Positions 46,633 through 59,777 of a stretch of DNA of 64,000 bases are shown here, in pieces. The stretch lies in the NCBI GenBank assembly GCA_030407005.1, contig JAUDYN010000002.1, forward strand, positions 1,426,001 to 1,490,000, in the 5' to 3' direction. The notes under the pieces are model-generated. The model was not told the origin of the DNA. It saw nothing but the letters and a program-made list of their open reading frames with translations, and ran no database searches. A program made the position numbers and the translations under genes. This DNA comes from Desarmillaria ectypa (taxonomy: Eukaryota > Basidiomycota > Agaricomycetes > Agaricales > Physalacriaceae). The first letter of the stretch is position 1; the number at the start of each line of letters is the position of its first letter.

Positions 46633-48046
46633 ATGTCGGGCTCGCTGCTTCAGGTGGCCATTTTCACCGCCGGAGCCATCGTTGGTGGCGGTCTAACTGT
46701 CGCGGTCACAAGCAAAAGACCCCGCCCAGCAGACGCCATCGTCTCCCCCGCCGTCTCGCCGCCCGTTGTCGACATAGGACCGTCCGGGCGCACATCGATT
46801 TCTGCTGCCGCTTCAGTTGCATCCCTATCATCTCCAGTACTGAAATACGGAAACCCCGGTAGGTGCGATACTTACCTTGCAAAATGCCTTCCTGACTTTT
46901 TTCGTAAAGGCCCCATCGCGGACCCGATAATTCGGAAAGCCTACGTCGCTGCATACGACCGTAGGCTTCGTCACCCGGCATGGGTGGGTCTCTAGCCTCC
47001 ATTGACTCCATTTCTTCGTCCTCAATACACGTCTTGTAGACGGCAGAACATTTGACACTTGTCTCCCTCGGTAAATCGACTCTTGTCCCTTCGGAGCCTT
47101 CTGAATCGGGCGACCGTTCCAAGTCCGCGTTCATGGAAGACGAGTCAATACCTGTTCCATTCCGTGCACGATTACAGGATTATTTCAAAAGTGGGTATGA
47201 CCGTGGACATATGTACGTGGTTCTGGTCATTCATCCCAGTCTAGTGCTAACCAGGATGAAAGGGTTCCCGCAGCCGACGCGAAATTCTCACAGGTGTGTG
47301 TGTGAAATGCTGATGTTTACTGGTTATTTTCTAATGTCATCTGTGAACAGGAAGCCATGAATGAGACGTTTTACCTATCAAATATCACACCTCAGGTCGG
47401 GGATGGGTTCAATAGACATTGTAAGTGGCCATTATACAGAGGAATTTTCCTTGATGAACTTCCTTCCTTCCTTCAGACTGGGCATACCTCGAAGATTGGT
47501 GCCGTAGACTGACCGGAAGTTTTGCCGACGTCTATGTTTTTACCGTCCCTCTCTACTTGCCCCGGAAAGATACCGATGGTAAATGGCGCATTGTAAGTTA
47601 AATGTTTTCCACGCCGCCGACGAAAGTACCAACACGCATGGACAGACACACGAAGTCATTGGTTCACCACCCAATATTGCTGTGCCGACTCACTTCGCCA
47701 AAGTTGTTCTCACCTCAAAGCCATCTTCTCCGAGCACTCCAGATATACTCGAACTATCAACAGGCGCATTTGTGCTACCGAATGCTGTCATACCAGATGA
47801 AGCACCACTAGAAAGCTTTGTAGTGCCCGGTTCGTGCCTTCAACTCAATACTGACATTGCGCTGATTTTCAACCGGCAGTCGAGGCAGTTGAACGAGCCG
47901 CTGGATTGGCTCTGTTCTCAGACGCTGTTAAAGCTTCCTCTAAACATATCTGTCAAACTACAAAATGCTCCGTGATCGTCAGGCGTTTTGACGATACTAG
48001 AAAAAGGCCGGAGATGCGAAGGGCCATTTCCGCGCCCCCAAAGTAG
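46633..48046 (+). CDS. NUC1: Mitochondrial DNA/RNA non-specific endonuclease (EndoG family)
   Basis: The main mitochondrial nuclease in fungi, acting on DNA and RNA and implicated in recombination and cell death. ATG 46633 gives MSGSLLQVAIFTAGAIVGGGLTVAVTS, a membrane anchor/targeting segment typical of Nuc1. Then VLKYGNPGPI, YVAAYDRRLRHPAW and SAFMEDESIPVPFRARLQDYFKSGYDRGHM, the DRGHM motif with the catalytic His (near 47208), then VPAADAKFSQEAMNETFYLSNITPQV with the metal-binding Asn. WAYLEDWCRRLT and VYVFTVPLYLP follow. The last exon (after the intron ending near 47878) reads VEAVERAAGLALFSD to TAG at 48044-48046. Confidence 0.93.
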
Positions 48047-48069
48047 AACTCTGAAGGATGTAGATAATT

Positions 48070-49094
48070 TCAGTACTCAGACAAAATGTCCTTAACGCCA
48101 TCCCAATAGTTCTTTTCTACTTTGCCTTCAATTTCTTGCTTCGTCAGCCAAGCAAAGTCAGAAATGCCTTCACCTGGGTGTACTTGACCCGCCATGATGT
48201 GGGCCTTGAAGAAAAATGTGACTTCCTGGCAGCCAATCAGTTTTTTTTTACTAGAATGTCAGAGATAGCAGACTCACTGGGCGTACGAATTGGCCGGGTA
48301 TTGATGGTACGGGGGGCTTGTAGACACCGACAGGGTTTCTGCTGACGATCCAAGCGTCCATACGCTGACCACATTCAGCATAGAGGTCTCGCTGGGCAGC
48401 CTAAACAGGGTATTAGAACAGACGATTGATTCGACAGCAAGCATCTGACCTGGTGGAGAAGTTCGTTCTTCTCAAGACCTCCCTGAGGAAAACGCCATAC
48501 ATCTTGCGCTGTTTTCAGCAAAAGATAGATGTTCCGCTTTCCCTTCCGATCAAGACTCTTGATGTCCCGACTCACGTCCGACGGATGCAGCCGCGGTACC
48601 ATCTCCTCAAACTCTCCTTCCTGCTCTGCAAGCTGCGCTGCCGCTGCACGAGCCGCCTTTGCCTTCTCTTGGTCTATATCATCGTCAATACCGAATAGAG
48701 GCCCAAATGCCCGTCGTTCCCGTTTTCGCTCCTCGACATTAAACCGTGTTTCGAGAATGGATCCTTCCTTGAAGTAAAAGTCGTATGGGAACGGATTGTG
48801 GAGGGCGCGTCGGAGGCGGGCTTGATAACTGTAATACGCGCGTTCGAAGGTGCTGGGACTACGAGTTATCAGTGGGGATCTGTTAAGAATGACAGCAGAT
48901 GATATTGTAGGTCTGGGTGTCTTTTTGGGGGGAGGTGGGGGATCTGTCGATATTGAGGCAAGGGGTGATATTTCGGCCTCAGTGGCCAGCGTTCGAGCAA
49001 AACCTGGAAAATGTCAGCAAAGATAGTGAAAATGAGAGAAAACTTTACATCTTGTGTGCCAGCTACATGTCACCACGACACTCCTCGACAACAT
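48070..49094 (-). CDS. MRPL46: Mitochondrial ribosomal protein mL46 (Nudix-like)
   Basis: Large-subunit mitoribosomal protein with a degenerate Nudix fold. The ATG at 49094 gives a basic targeting peptide (MLSRSVVVTCSWHTR), spliced to FARTLATEAE. Next is a Pro-rich stretch, then RAYYSYQARLRRALHNPFPYDFYFKEGSILETRFNVEE, a family hallmark, followed by RAFGPLFG and an Ala-rich helix. The Nudix part reads DVWRFPQGGLEKNELLHQAAQRDLYAECG. The C-terminus has VHPGEGISDFAWLTKQEIE and ends DILSEY at TGA 48072-48070. It converges on NUC1 with 23 bp between stops. Confidence 0.92.
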
Positions 49095-49219
49095 AACTGC
49101 TTCACTGACCGTCGAAGCACAAGTCTACAGTGATGAGGAAATTTGCGGCACGTGCATCGTGAGAAGTACCTGCCAAGCACAGCGCATGTACTATATATCA
49201 CGGCTTACCTCCGTCCATA

Positions 49220-51048
49220 ATGTCTGTATCCCTTGTCTCCAATACCTACCTCGACGACGCCTCGATAAAGATTCGCTCAAAGCCGGTTCCATGGGAGGTA
49301 CGACACCTCGCCTTTATATGAGCACAATGTCGAATTCACGGACAGGGTTACCAGAGAGCCGATCTCATCACTTCTGAGGAACTCGCACTCATCAAGAAAG
49401 TAGACAGACAACCAAAGGCGAAGATTGAGTCCATTTTGCTGTCGGATGCTCGCACGTATGCGTCGCTGTATCTTCGCCTTCTCAAGAAGCTCCAACGGGT
49501 GGACACTATGCAGTACATCCTTGTTCTTATAGCCGATGCGCTCACCGGTGCGTTATTCTTCAAGTACACACGTAGCGCCGTTTTTATTTGTGCTCAGACC
49601 ACGATGAACGGATACCTCTTTTCAACTCCACCGTCGAAACTGACCCGGAACTTCCTTACGGTCCCCTGCTACGGTACGTCAACTCACACATAATGTGCTC
49701 TTCTCGACTTAGTTCCTCACAGAACCCTTGATACCCAAGACGAATTTATGCAGCTAAAGGCTGCTCAAATCTTGACCATCCTCCTTTGGTACTTGACCTA
49801 TTCATCTCGCAGAATCCAGCGTGCTAACAGTACTCCATTTGTAGCTCTGAACCATACCCAGTACAACACCAATATCTTCAGCCGTTTCTTGTTACGCTTG
49901 CTGGATTCGTTCAAGGAAAGTCGCCTAATAGGCGTGATGTCGCGGTTCAATGTTTAGAGGCACTCCTGACGCGACCAGAATGCCGTCAAGCTGTTTGGGA
50001 CATAGCTGGCATAATCGTTGGGTTCGTCTCTGTGTCGAACTGAAGCGGTCATTTTACTCACGTATCGCAGATTCGTTGACATTCTGAAACATAAACCAAC
50101 GGCTCAGATGAGCTATCAGGTCGCCTTTTCAATATGGCTTCTGTCATTTGAGCAAAATATTGCTGAACAATTCGACAAGTCTGTATATCTTTCTCCTTGA
50201 CTTTGCATTTAGTGTTCATATACTTATTCCAGAAAGTACGATATCATCCCCCTTCTCATTGACGTCGCTCAAGGCGCAGCGAAGGAAAAGGTCATCCGCG
50301 TCATCGCCGCTACCTTCCGGGTCATTACAGTCTTCTTTATGATTTTGAAGAACGCTCTGATACTCCTCTACAGAACCTTCTTACTAAAGCGCCCGCCGCT
50401 AATCTCCCTGCCATGCTAGTCTCGCAACTGCTTCCATTCGCAAAGAACCTCTGCACCCGGAAATTCACAGACGAGGATATCGTAGAAGATGTCCAGTTTC
50501 TTCGCGATGAACTAAACGAGAACTTCTACAGCCTGACGTAGGTCATTATTGTTTTCTATTTCTGACACAACCCAATCGTTTCCTAGGACGTATGATGAAT
50601 ATACATCAGAGCTATCTTCAGGACACCTATCTTGGACACCTGTGCATGAGTCCGATGATTTCTGGAAGGAGAACGCAACCAAGCTTAATGAGCAAGATTG
50701 CCGGCAATTGAAGTAGGTTTTTTTTACTCCTCTCGTGTAACGAGCGTTAAATAACCCTTACTTTAGGTTATTATTGAGGCTCTTGAAAGAGTCTAGTGAT
50801 CCTACCGTACTTGCCGTTGCCGCTCATGATGTTGGTCAGTACGTCAAACACTGCGAGAGGGGCAAGAAGTACGTCATTTGAACCATCAAGCTTTTCAAAA
50901 TGACTGTAACTTTATCTTCAGATTGGTTACAGACCTTGGTGGCAAGACGCGCGTAATGGAACTCATGACCCACGAAGACCCCGATGTCCGATACCGTGCC
51001 CTAATGTCTGTGCAACAACTCGTCAGTCAACCTTGGGTAACTGTCTAA
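49220..51048 (+). CDS. VMA13: V-type proton ATPase subunit H
   Basis: Regulatory V1 subunit that activates the assembled vacuolar ATPase and silences free V1. ATG 49220 gives MSVSLVSNTYLDDASIKIRSKPVPWE. After the first intron comes GYQRADLITSEELALIKKVD. HEAT/ARM-like repeats follow, with YASLYLRLLKKLQRVDTMQYILVLIADAL, FLDTQDEFMQLKAAQILTILL, FVDILKHKPTAQMSYQVAFSIWLLSFEQ and KEKVIRVIAATFR. The C-terminal domain has LSWTPVHESDDFWKENATKL, LLRLLKESSDPTVLAVAAHDVGQYVKH and DVRYRALMSVQQLV, to TAA at 51046-51048. All are strong family matches. Confidence 0.95.
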
Positions 51049-51114
51049 TGCACATTTCGGACTTGTAAGTAGCACTTATAGTTGCTAGTAATATACTCGG
51101 ACAAAACGGTAAAA

Positions 51115-52952
51115 CTAAGATGGAACCCACACCTCCCCGACAACATCCCACTCCTTCAAAGTCCGTGCCTTCTCAAGGGCCTCTGAAAAACCGTCCATCC
51201 CTATGATTGTACTTGTGAACTTATCCTCCACCAGCAACGCTCTTAGTCCCCCAAACGACACAAATCCAGGCTGGAGCGGGATGTACGTTAGCTCGAAGTC
51301 CTGCGAGGCACATACTTTTGTGCTGAGTTCAACAGAGTCTCCTGCAGACAGCTGAATAGGAGACAAAAAAATCGCTGATGGTCCACAAAAACCCGCGCCG
51401 AACTGAGGTATTTTGCATTCGTCGGGCGGTGTTTCAGAAAATGGAGGCGGGAGAAGCGCCTCGTTGATATCTATCTCCAGCATGGTTTGCCGTGGAGATG
51501 CGACGAGAAGTTCCTGCTGTGCCAGGGGATAATTGAACAAGGTCGAAGTGGGGGACGGAGTAGAGAAACCTGAGGTTGAAACACGCGTGAATGAATCCGA
51601 TTGAGTAGCCATAAGGTTATTCACAGATGCGAGTATGGGCACTTTCTTGGAAGGTTGGACGTGTTGCACTGCCAAAGTCAGTATACGGGTAAAGTGCCGC
51701 TTATCAAAGGGAATAGAGGTGCTAATTGTTAGCATGCAAGATATGGTGAATGGTTTTTGCAATTGAATCAAACTCCGCGGAAAGTCGCGTACGATGAGGT
51801 GAACATCGATATCTGGTATTGGGTTTGTCGCGGGTGGAGGTGGTGGTGATTGAGCACGACTTGGGCCTACAGAAGCTGGGCGATTGCGGAATGGAGAGCC
51901 AGGTCGTGATGTTGGAACTGGGGAACTGGGCCGTGACTGTGAGAGCTGAGGTGATCGGGAACGAGGCGGTAACCCAGGCACGGATGCTGCCGCGACAGAA
52001 CGCTTGAGATACGGTGGGAGGGCAGATGCGGGCTGTTGCGGCGGTTGTTGGAGTAATGGTATGCGACGAGAGAGCATGGAAGTGAGGAGACGACCAGGCT
52101 CGCCGTAAGACGACCGCCATGAGATATCGAGCCGGCCGAGAGGAATGATGCTTCCTGGTGCATTGGTCGGAGGTTCCAGTGTATGCGTCTTAGGGTCCAG
52201 GATGTAGATATACTGTCTCATGTCTTGAGGGTTCATAAGCGCCGCGGTACCAGAAAATATGTTTTTCTTTTCATCTCCATCCGTGATCAAATTGTTCGCA
52301 TCTTTCACATCCCAACCATCTGCGCATTCAAATCGCATTCGTTCAAACCAGATGGGCTCTTGGGTGAGGTTTTGAATGTGGACTTCAAGCAACACTTTGT
52401 CCCGCTCATCAAGGTTGGTTAAAGCTGATGGAGACCTTGGGACATGAACTTTTGTCTTAACGGACAGCGGGTTTGTGACCTAAACAGCTTTAGATAATTT
52501 AAATTTTCAATTAGCTGAAGACGTACTGCGAACTTGTAGAACTTTCTAAACGTCTGTAAAGCTGGGTCTTGATTGCTTTCTTCTGATTGAGAGGCGATGC
52601 GAACACCTGGAGGCAGTCGATATGTCACAGTGCACGCAAGAACATGCTGCCCAAGCTCTTTAATCTCGTGATGAACGATACTTTCGAGTGTATCCCCGGC
52701 ACTCAAACGATAGTCTGAGCTTCCGAATTCAGCCAGTAACACTTTTGTTGTAACAGTCTGAATCTCGACTTTCATGTGGACACCCTCGACGTCGACATTG
52801 GCCTCATTATTTACACAAAGACAACTGGAAAAGGTCTCTCCGAGCTGTATAGAACCGAAGGACGACGGCAGAATGAGCAATTCCGAGGCTTGAGTGAAAT
52901 CCCTTAGTGTTTTTGGATGACCAGACAAGGGTGTATTTCCTTGGAGAGACAT
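51115..52952 (-). CDS. TRAPP complex subunit 13 (DUF974)
   Basis: Subunit of TRAPP tethering complexes in Golgi and autophagy traffic. The ATG at 52952 opens MSLQGNTPL. Exon 1 has LILPSSFGSIQLGETFSSCLCVNNEA and the KVEIQT and VHHEIKELGQHVLACTVTY beta-sandwich segments. After an intron near 52510 the second exon begins NPLSVKTKVH and continues LLEVHIQNLTQEPIWFERM, typical of the family. It also holds PLGRLDISWRSSYGEPGRL and, after a disordered Pro/Ser-rich insert (about 52080-51830), a further beta domain. The stop is at 51115. The insert is longer than in animal TRAPPC13. Confidence 0.88.
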
Positions 52953-53293
52953 TATGAATGCAGTTGAATGTGCCTACACATGCTTCAGAGGTCGGACAAA
53001 TTGCGTTCTGAAACGGATACGGACTGAGAAGGACGGGGAACTGGAGTAGAATGGTTGCCAGGAGCCTGCCAGCGACGGACGCTGCAAGGATGAATTAGTA
53101 TATACTACTCGTTCATTCCACCGTTACGCACAGAGACCCGCATGACCTTGAGCGACAGCAGATGAGCAGGCCCGTCCATCGTGGTGATGGTCGAAGTGAG
53201 AAAAAGTTAAGTAAATAAATATATAATAAAATCCCCAAAAGAGCTGTGATGATCGATCAACTGCGATCACGTTTTCTTTGACATGTCACGTCC

Positions 53294-56200
53294 ATGACTT
53301 CCCCCAATCAGACAAGTCATCCAGTCCTCCGCGTGCAAATAAACCAGATTGATTATTCACTGGAAGTACCAGGTCCTTTCGACAACTCAAATCTTCCAAA
53401 AGTCCCCGTTCTCCGTATTTATGGGCCTTCGTCCACTGGGAAGAAGACGTGCCTGCACATCCACCAAGTGTATCCCTATTTTTTTGTAGAGTACACAGGA
53501 AGTCTCAGTACTCGGCATGGTATGGTCTTACTATATACTAATCCCTCAAGTTATATACTGATGGTCCCTGTTTAGTCAGACGATACGCCGCCAAATTGAC
53601 TCATTCGTTAAACCACGCAATTGCTATCTCCTTCAAACGTGCGCCCCAGTCCAGGTCGCAGTACATTCGTGCGATAATTTTAGTGAAGGGAATTCACTTC
53701 TATGGCTTTCACTCTTCCTACGCGCCATTTCTCAAGGTCTACGTTGTGGATCCAAGTCTCGTCAGTCGCATCGTGACTCTGTTGCAGTCCGGGAGCGTTA
53801 TGAGCACCCATTTCTCTGTCTACGAAAGTCATCTCAGCTACACCCTACAGTTCCTTTCTGATTTCGGGCTCTACGGATGCGGTTGGATCGAACTTGAAAA
53901 GGTGTTTCAGCGCGGCGTAGACGAAGATGAAGAGAACGTGGTCTTCGGGCACTCAACCTCATTTCGTCAATCACGCTTGCCGCTCGAAGTTGATACCCAG
54001 GCATATCATATATTGAACAGACACGCTCTTGCCGCTCGTAACCTTCATCATGAACTGAAGATTACTGCACCCCCAATTCCTAACGAGCCACTTGTCATCA
54101 GCGTTAGAGAACTTTGGGATGACGAAAGAAGGCGCCGGGCTGCATGTGGCCTGCCATCTTCTCCTGAACTTCCTGTTGATCTTAGCAGTTCCTCAAGGAG
54201 CTTCGGCAATGAATGGGTTGCTGAAGCAAGGTGGTGGGAAGAAATCCAGAAACGAATCGAAAACGAACGACATCAGGAGCCTCTGGTGACCGATCGGAAG
54301 GAAGGCTGGGAACAATGGACGATGACAACGTTTCAGAGTGTCGAGGCCCTCTGGGAAGACCCTTACAAGATTTGGAAACCTGAGGGAGCAACCAGCACAC
54401 ATGATGAACGCCAATTGTCCAACGAACTGCTAGATGATAGCACAGATGATGTCGATATCGACATGGCAAAGCTTTCAAGCCAAGAGATGACTAAAAACGT
54501 ACAGGTAGAGGAAGAAGCATGGGCTAAGATGCTGGACCAGGAACAGAACGATGCAGACGATGATGAAGAATACAATTATGATGACTCCCTTGACGAAAAT
54601 CGTTCTTTAAATCGAGACGAGTGCAACGATCAAGATAATGAGGAGTACGTTTGTTTTGTATTCCTCTTGTGTATCTACTTATCGTCCTGTAGTCCGCTTA
54701 AGGGACCCCCAATAGATGCAGAACCAGTGTACTCCAACTTAACACACATGTCAAGGTGCTCCTCTACCGTAGTATCCACGTAGTGTCCCGCTGAACGCAT
54801 CACAACCAACAGCCCTTCGAGTGTGAGATCCTCCATTCCTCCCGAGAGACTGTCTCCATCACCGAGGTTAGTCCGCGCTATACTCCGTTAAACAGATCTT
54901 ATCATATCTTTTAGTCGCCCGAAAGGACAATCTCAAACGTTCGTCGACATATGTCCGCTTGGTGCACTTGTTTATACTTGCTACAGGAAGAATGGCATCA
55001 TCACTCACTCGCAGTCCCATAATGAATCAGCCTCAAGCTCACCTATAAAGAGAGCCTTCACATATAATTCACAACATACTTTGAAATACGTGCCCAATGC
55101 CAACGGCTTTGAGTACGCCCGTCAACCGCCATCCATCTCTGACCTTTTAGGAAGTCTTCATACGCACAATATTCCCAGCAAGATCTATCGTGTCCCTTTC
55201 TACTCTAAAGAAAACGATGCTCCTGAGCGGCCTCGAGAATACGCGGGATTAGTATATCACCTAAAGGGCGGCGAAGGCATTAAAAATCTTCAGGCCTGGG
55301 AGCCTATCGGATCTGAAACTAGCCTTGTCGAAGTAGGAGACGTGCAAGGTTGGGAATACGCGGGGCATCCGCCCAGTATGGCGTCAGTCCGAGCTTGGTT
55401 GAAATCTGACGAAGGAAAAGTATTAACTGGCGGACAGAATGCTCAGCAACGATCTCAGGTGAGTAGCAGATATATTTTACCCTCTCTTCCGCGGTGATCA
55501 ATCATATATCACACAGATCGAAGGACCTACTCAAGCAAACGCCTACAACATCAAGACCACTCCAGTAGACACAAGTTCTGTTTCTCGTGAAAGACCCGAT
55601 ATGACAGTGTTTTCATTAGAAGTGTTTGGTAAGTTTTACTCCCACTGTGTCAGAAAGTACCAATGCCTTCTCAAGCACCATCACGAGCTGGTAAACTACC
55701 TGACCCAGATGAAGATGGTGAATTATCATCCAAGAACCTATATATGTTGCACTGATTGTGTCGGTTCGGTGCTAGCATTAGTAGCGGTCTTCTACTCGTT
55801 TCAAGAAACGGAAGAGAAGGCTTATCAGTCAGGTATCTTTGCCATAGAATCATCACAATTCAGCCCCCTTCAGATACGTGACCTCGCTATTGAAAAGGTT
55901 GATAGCGAGCTGGATCTTATAAACGCCGTCATCGACACTGTCTTGGATTTAGATCCAGACATTGTTGTAGGCTGGGAGGTACAGCTCTCTTCTTGGGGAT
56001 ATTTTTCTGCTAGGGCAGCGATATATGGTATGCACGTCCTCTGAGTGTTAGATTTGTCTCAACAAAGCTCCTACAGGCCTAGAAGTCTCGGAGTTGATTT
56101 CGCGCGCCACACTATCAAGTCGAAAAGGTAGTTCTCTCCAGTGGGAAACTCGGAAAACTTCTACCTTTAAGGCTCCAGGCCGTCATGTTCTTAATGTCTG

Positions 56201-58939
56201 GAGAGTTATGCGTTCGGAACAGAAGCTGAATACATACACGTTTGAGAACGTGGTTTTCAATGTTCTTCGACAGAGGTCTGTATCATCTATATATGTATGC
56301 TTTCATGCTGCTGATAGCAGCGTTCTAGAACTCCTCACTATTCATCCTCTACTCTGACCGATTGGTACCAGGGCGAAAGACCTACACAATTGGGCATGTT
56401 ATTTCGATATTTTTCTTCTCGGACATCAATGGTACTCGACATTCTGAAGTCCGTCGACGTCATTACCAAAACTGCGTTAGCTTTTGCCTCTCTTTCCTGC
56501 TCGCATAAATTAATTCTTTGCAATCAGAGAATTCGCCCGTGTGTTCGGCGTGGACTTTTTCTCCGTCATCAGTCGCGGTTCTCAGTTCAAAGTCGAATCG
56601 TTTATGTTTCGTATTGCCAAACCAGAGAGCTTTGTTTTAATCTCACCGAGTAAAGCCGATGTACGTTCATGCTGCAAACTTCCTGCTCGCAGTAACAGAA
56701 ATTGTGTATGATTAGGTGGGGAAACAAAATGCTGCTGAATGCATGCCCCTGATAATGGAACCCCAGTCGGCATTTTATACCAGTCCTGTTGTCGTGCTTG
56801 ACTTTCAATCCTTATACCCCTCTATCATGATAGCATATAATTATTGTTATTCTACATGCCTAGGAAGAATAACCGACTTCCAAGGGCGAAACAAATTCGG
56901 TATCACAGACCTCGAACGCAAGCCCGGTTTGCTGGAAAAACTTCGGGATCATATCCAGGGTGAGTGTTTGCGCTCAATTCTTGTTCACAACGCATCTGAT
57001 TTCGCCGGCTTTGGTCAGTTGCAGCAAATGGTATCATATACGTCAAGCCTGATGTCCGTAAAGGCCTGCTCGGACGTATGCTGGTCGAGTTACTAGAAAC
57101 ACGAGTAATGGTGAAGCAAGCCATGAAAGGTGTCAAGGAAGATAAGGTGGGCTTCGTTGCGTGTCCAAAAGTTTCTACCTAAATATACTATAATTCTAGG
57201 CTCTGAGGCGCATTCTGGATGCTCGACAGCTGGGACTAAAGTACATCGCAAATGTTACATATGGTTACACTAGTGCGACATTCTCCGGTCGCATGCCTGC
57301 TGTCGAGATCGCAGACAGCATTGTTCAAAGCGGTCGTGAAACCCTTGAAAAGGTTCGTCAGCAGCCACAAAATTTGCTTTGCTTCGCCCGAATGTCTTGC
57401 AGGCTATAATGCTTATCAACTCGACTCCTAAATGGGGCGCCAAAGTAGGCTCTCATAATGACTTCCAGAATGCAACCAAGTTGAATTTTTTTTTTAGGTC
57501 GTTTATGGCGACACAGACAGTGTTTTTATGTTGGCAGATCTATTTTGACTCCTTGATGGCATTTATTTACAAGTTCACTAGTTATTTGCATGGAAAAACC
57601 AAAGAACAGGCGTTTCGCATCGGACAAGACATTGCTGACGCTATCACAGCTCTGAACCCTGCCCCCATCAAGCTCAAGTTTGAGAAGGTACGTCGACATT
57701 TGTGTTTAATATTTTGGCTTCATAAAATCAAAGGTATACTTTCCATGTGTCCTAATGGCCAAGAAACGTTATGTGGGGTATAAATACGAAAGTATAGACG
57801 AAACAGAGCCCACCTTTGACGCGAAAGGTATCGAGACCGTCCGTCGGGATGGGGTTCTTGCACAGCAGAAGATGACAGAAACCTGTTTAAAGTAACTGAT
57901 TGATCACTCTGTTTCCAATAGATATTCAGACTGACGGCTCTCTGTCCAGGATCCTCTTTCGCACTCAAGACCTCAGCAAGGTTAAGGACTACTGTTGCAG
58001 GTCATGGTCCAAACTTCTGGGAAATAGGGCAGCGGTTCATGACTTCATATTTGCAAAGGAAGTACGTATGGGAACGTACAGGTGGGCTTCCGAATGGTGG
58101 TCCTTTTCTACACTCTGATTTCCATGTAGCGACCAAGTCCCACCTCCGCCGGGAGCAGCAGTAGCAGCCAGACGTACGCTACTGGACCCGTATCATGAAC
58201 CGCAATACGGAGAGCGTGTACCGTACGTGATTTCCCGAGGACCCCCCGACACACGACTGGTAGATCGAGCAATGGAGCCTCTCGACCTGCTGAATAATCC
58301 GTCAGTTTCTCAGTAGCACTTCTACCGCGCGCCACTGAGTAATATTGCAGTCGTGCCTCCCTTGATGCAGAATATTACATATCGCGAGTGCTCATTCCGC
58401 CGTTGGAACGAATCTTCAACTTGGTAGGCGCAAACGTACGGCAGTGGTATGATGACATGCCCAAATTAAAGCCTATTGGAGAGCGCCCTGCTTCACCGTC
58501 GAAAAAGAAGGCCGGACCCGAAGCCATCGAACGATTCAATATCGACGAGCATTTCGGCAATTCGTTGTGTCTCACATGCGGTTCATACGCACCGGAAGGT
58601 GGATCAGAATTATATGGTTCCGCAACATTGCAGCTGAATATTCTGATAGGAATCTGTGACGTATGCCGCATGGATACTCAAGCCACTATGGCTGGCGTCC
58701 TGAATCGTATCAATGTCATTGAAAAACGCTTCATGGAAACGCAGAAAGTATGTGCTTCATGTGCACAAATACCTGGAAGCGAAGAAATACGCTGCGAATC
58801 ACTGGATTGTCCCTGGTTGTTTGCGAGGAAGAAAGCAGAAAGCAAGCAGAACACGCTGGATACACTCAAGGATTTGGTACATGACTTGCAGCTAGATGCT
58901 TTGGAAGATGAAGAAACCGAAATGGACGAATTGAGTTGA
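53294..58939 (+). CDS. REV3: DNA polymerase zeta catalytic subunit
   Basis: B-family translesion polymerase that extends past lesions, causing most damage-induced mutation. ATG 53294. The N-terminal domain has VLRIYGPSSTGKKTCLHIHQVYPYFFVEY and HFYGFHSSYAPFLKVYVVDP. A mid region is acidic. The exonuclease-like domain around 55950 reads DPDIVVGWEVQLSSWGY and lacks the acidic proofreading residues, as in other Rev3 proteins. Palm motifs: A, VVVLDFQSLYPSIMIAYN (about 56780); B, YGYTSATFSGRMPAVEIADS (about 57260); C, VYGDTDSVF (about 57500). The C-terminus carries two cysteine pairs (CLTC, CDVC) and CASC...CESLDC, the zinc and 4Fe-4S type clusters that bind accessory subunits. Many introns; the stop is at 58937-58939. 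Confidence 0.94.
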
Positions 58940-59042
58940 TTTATTGACAGACATCTGGCTTCAAAGTTTAATTCATCAAGATAACAATGGACTCGTCCGC
59001 GAATCTTTATATTATAAAGGGAAAGCAAAACGCAGTCATTCA

Positions 59043-59777
59043 TCAAATTGTTTGGTACGGGCCAGCTGCGGGAGGTGGCGGCGACACTGGGTTGGATGAA
59101 CTATGTGGTGCAGCCACTGGTACTCGTGGCACGGCTGGAATGGCCGCTTCCTCGTCTAAGTTCTGATACCCGTCCCTTCCTGTCGAAGTGAAGCCTCCGG
59201 GCATAGACCAAACTTGAGAGACCATATAAGACTCTCACAAAAGAGGGTGCATACAGAACGCACCAGTGGGCCCGCTCAAATCGTTCCCACGCAGACCTAG
59301 TCCTCCAAATGTCGCTCCTCGCTGACGAACTGCAAGTCCACAGGTGGCAAGGGTCGGCATCTATATATGTCAGCGCATTTGTGGTCTTGGACAGAAGACC
59401 TCACACCTTGAGAACAAGGAGAATAATGCTCAAGAACTTGATGAACCCATTTTGTCCATTATTAGCCATCCATACGATATCCCAGAGCATCGAGCCAGCC
59501 AAAAAACCTGTGAACTGGTCATGGGCGTCGTATGAGCAAAAAAGGACATTCCGAAAGTTGAATTCCGCACATTCTGTAGAGCAGAAACAGATTCCGTGTT
59601 CTCTTGCCCGTATAGTCCATAGAGGAAGAGAGGGAAATTATAGAATGGAGCTGAAAACGCAGATACGGTAAAGGACAAGACCTGGATATTGTTGGTAAGA
59701 GAAGTGCAGAGAATAGGAGAATTTACCGCCCCGCCAAGGAGAAGTTTTGAAGGATCAAGGCCTTGGACGAAATCCAT
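59043..59777 (-). CDS. Small multi-pass membrane protein (AGTRAP-like)
   Basis: The ATG at 59777 (MDFVQGLDPSKLLLGG) starts five short exons. They encode about four hydrophobic helices: VLSFTVSAFSAPFYNFPLFLYGLYG, FTGFLAGSMLWDIVWMANNG, FIKFLSIILLVLK and TLATCGLAVRQRGA. A cytosolic tail carries GLGLRGNDLSGPTVWSMPGGF and a Pro-rich end with PPPPAAGPY. The helix layout and NGQNGFIKF-like turn recall the angiotensin receptor-associated protein family (AGTRAP), which is also present in fungi with unknown function. The gene model is well supported by splice phases. The family name is tentative. Confidence 0.75.
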
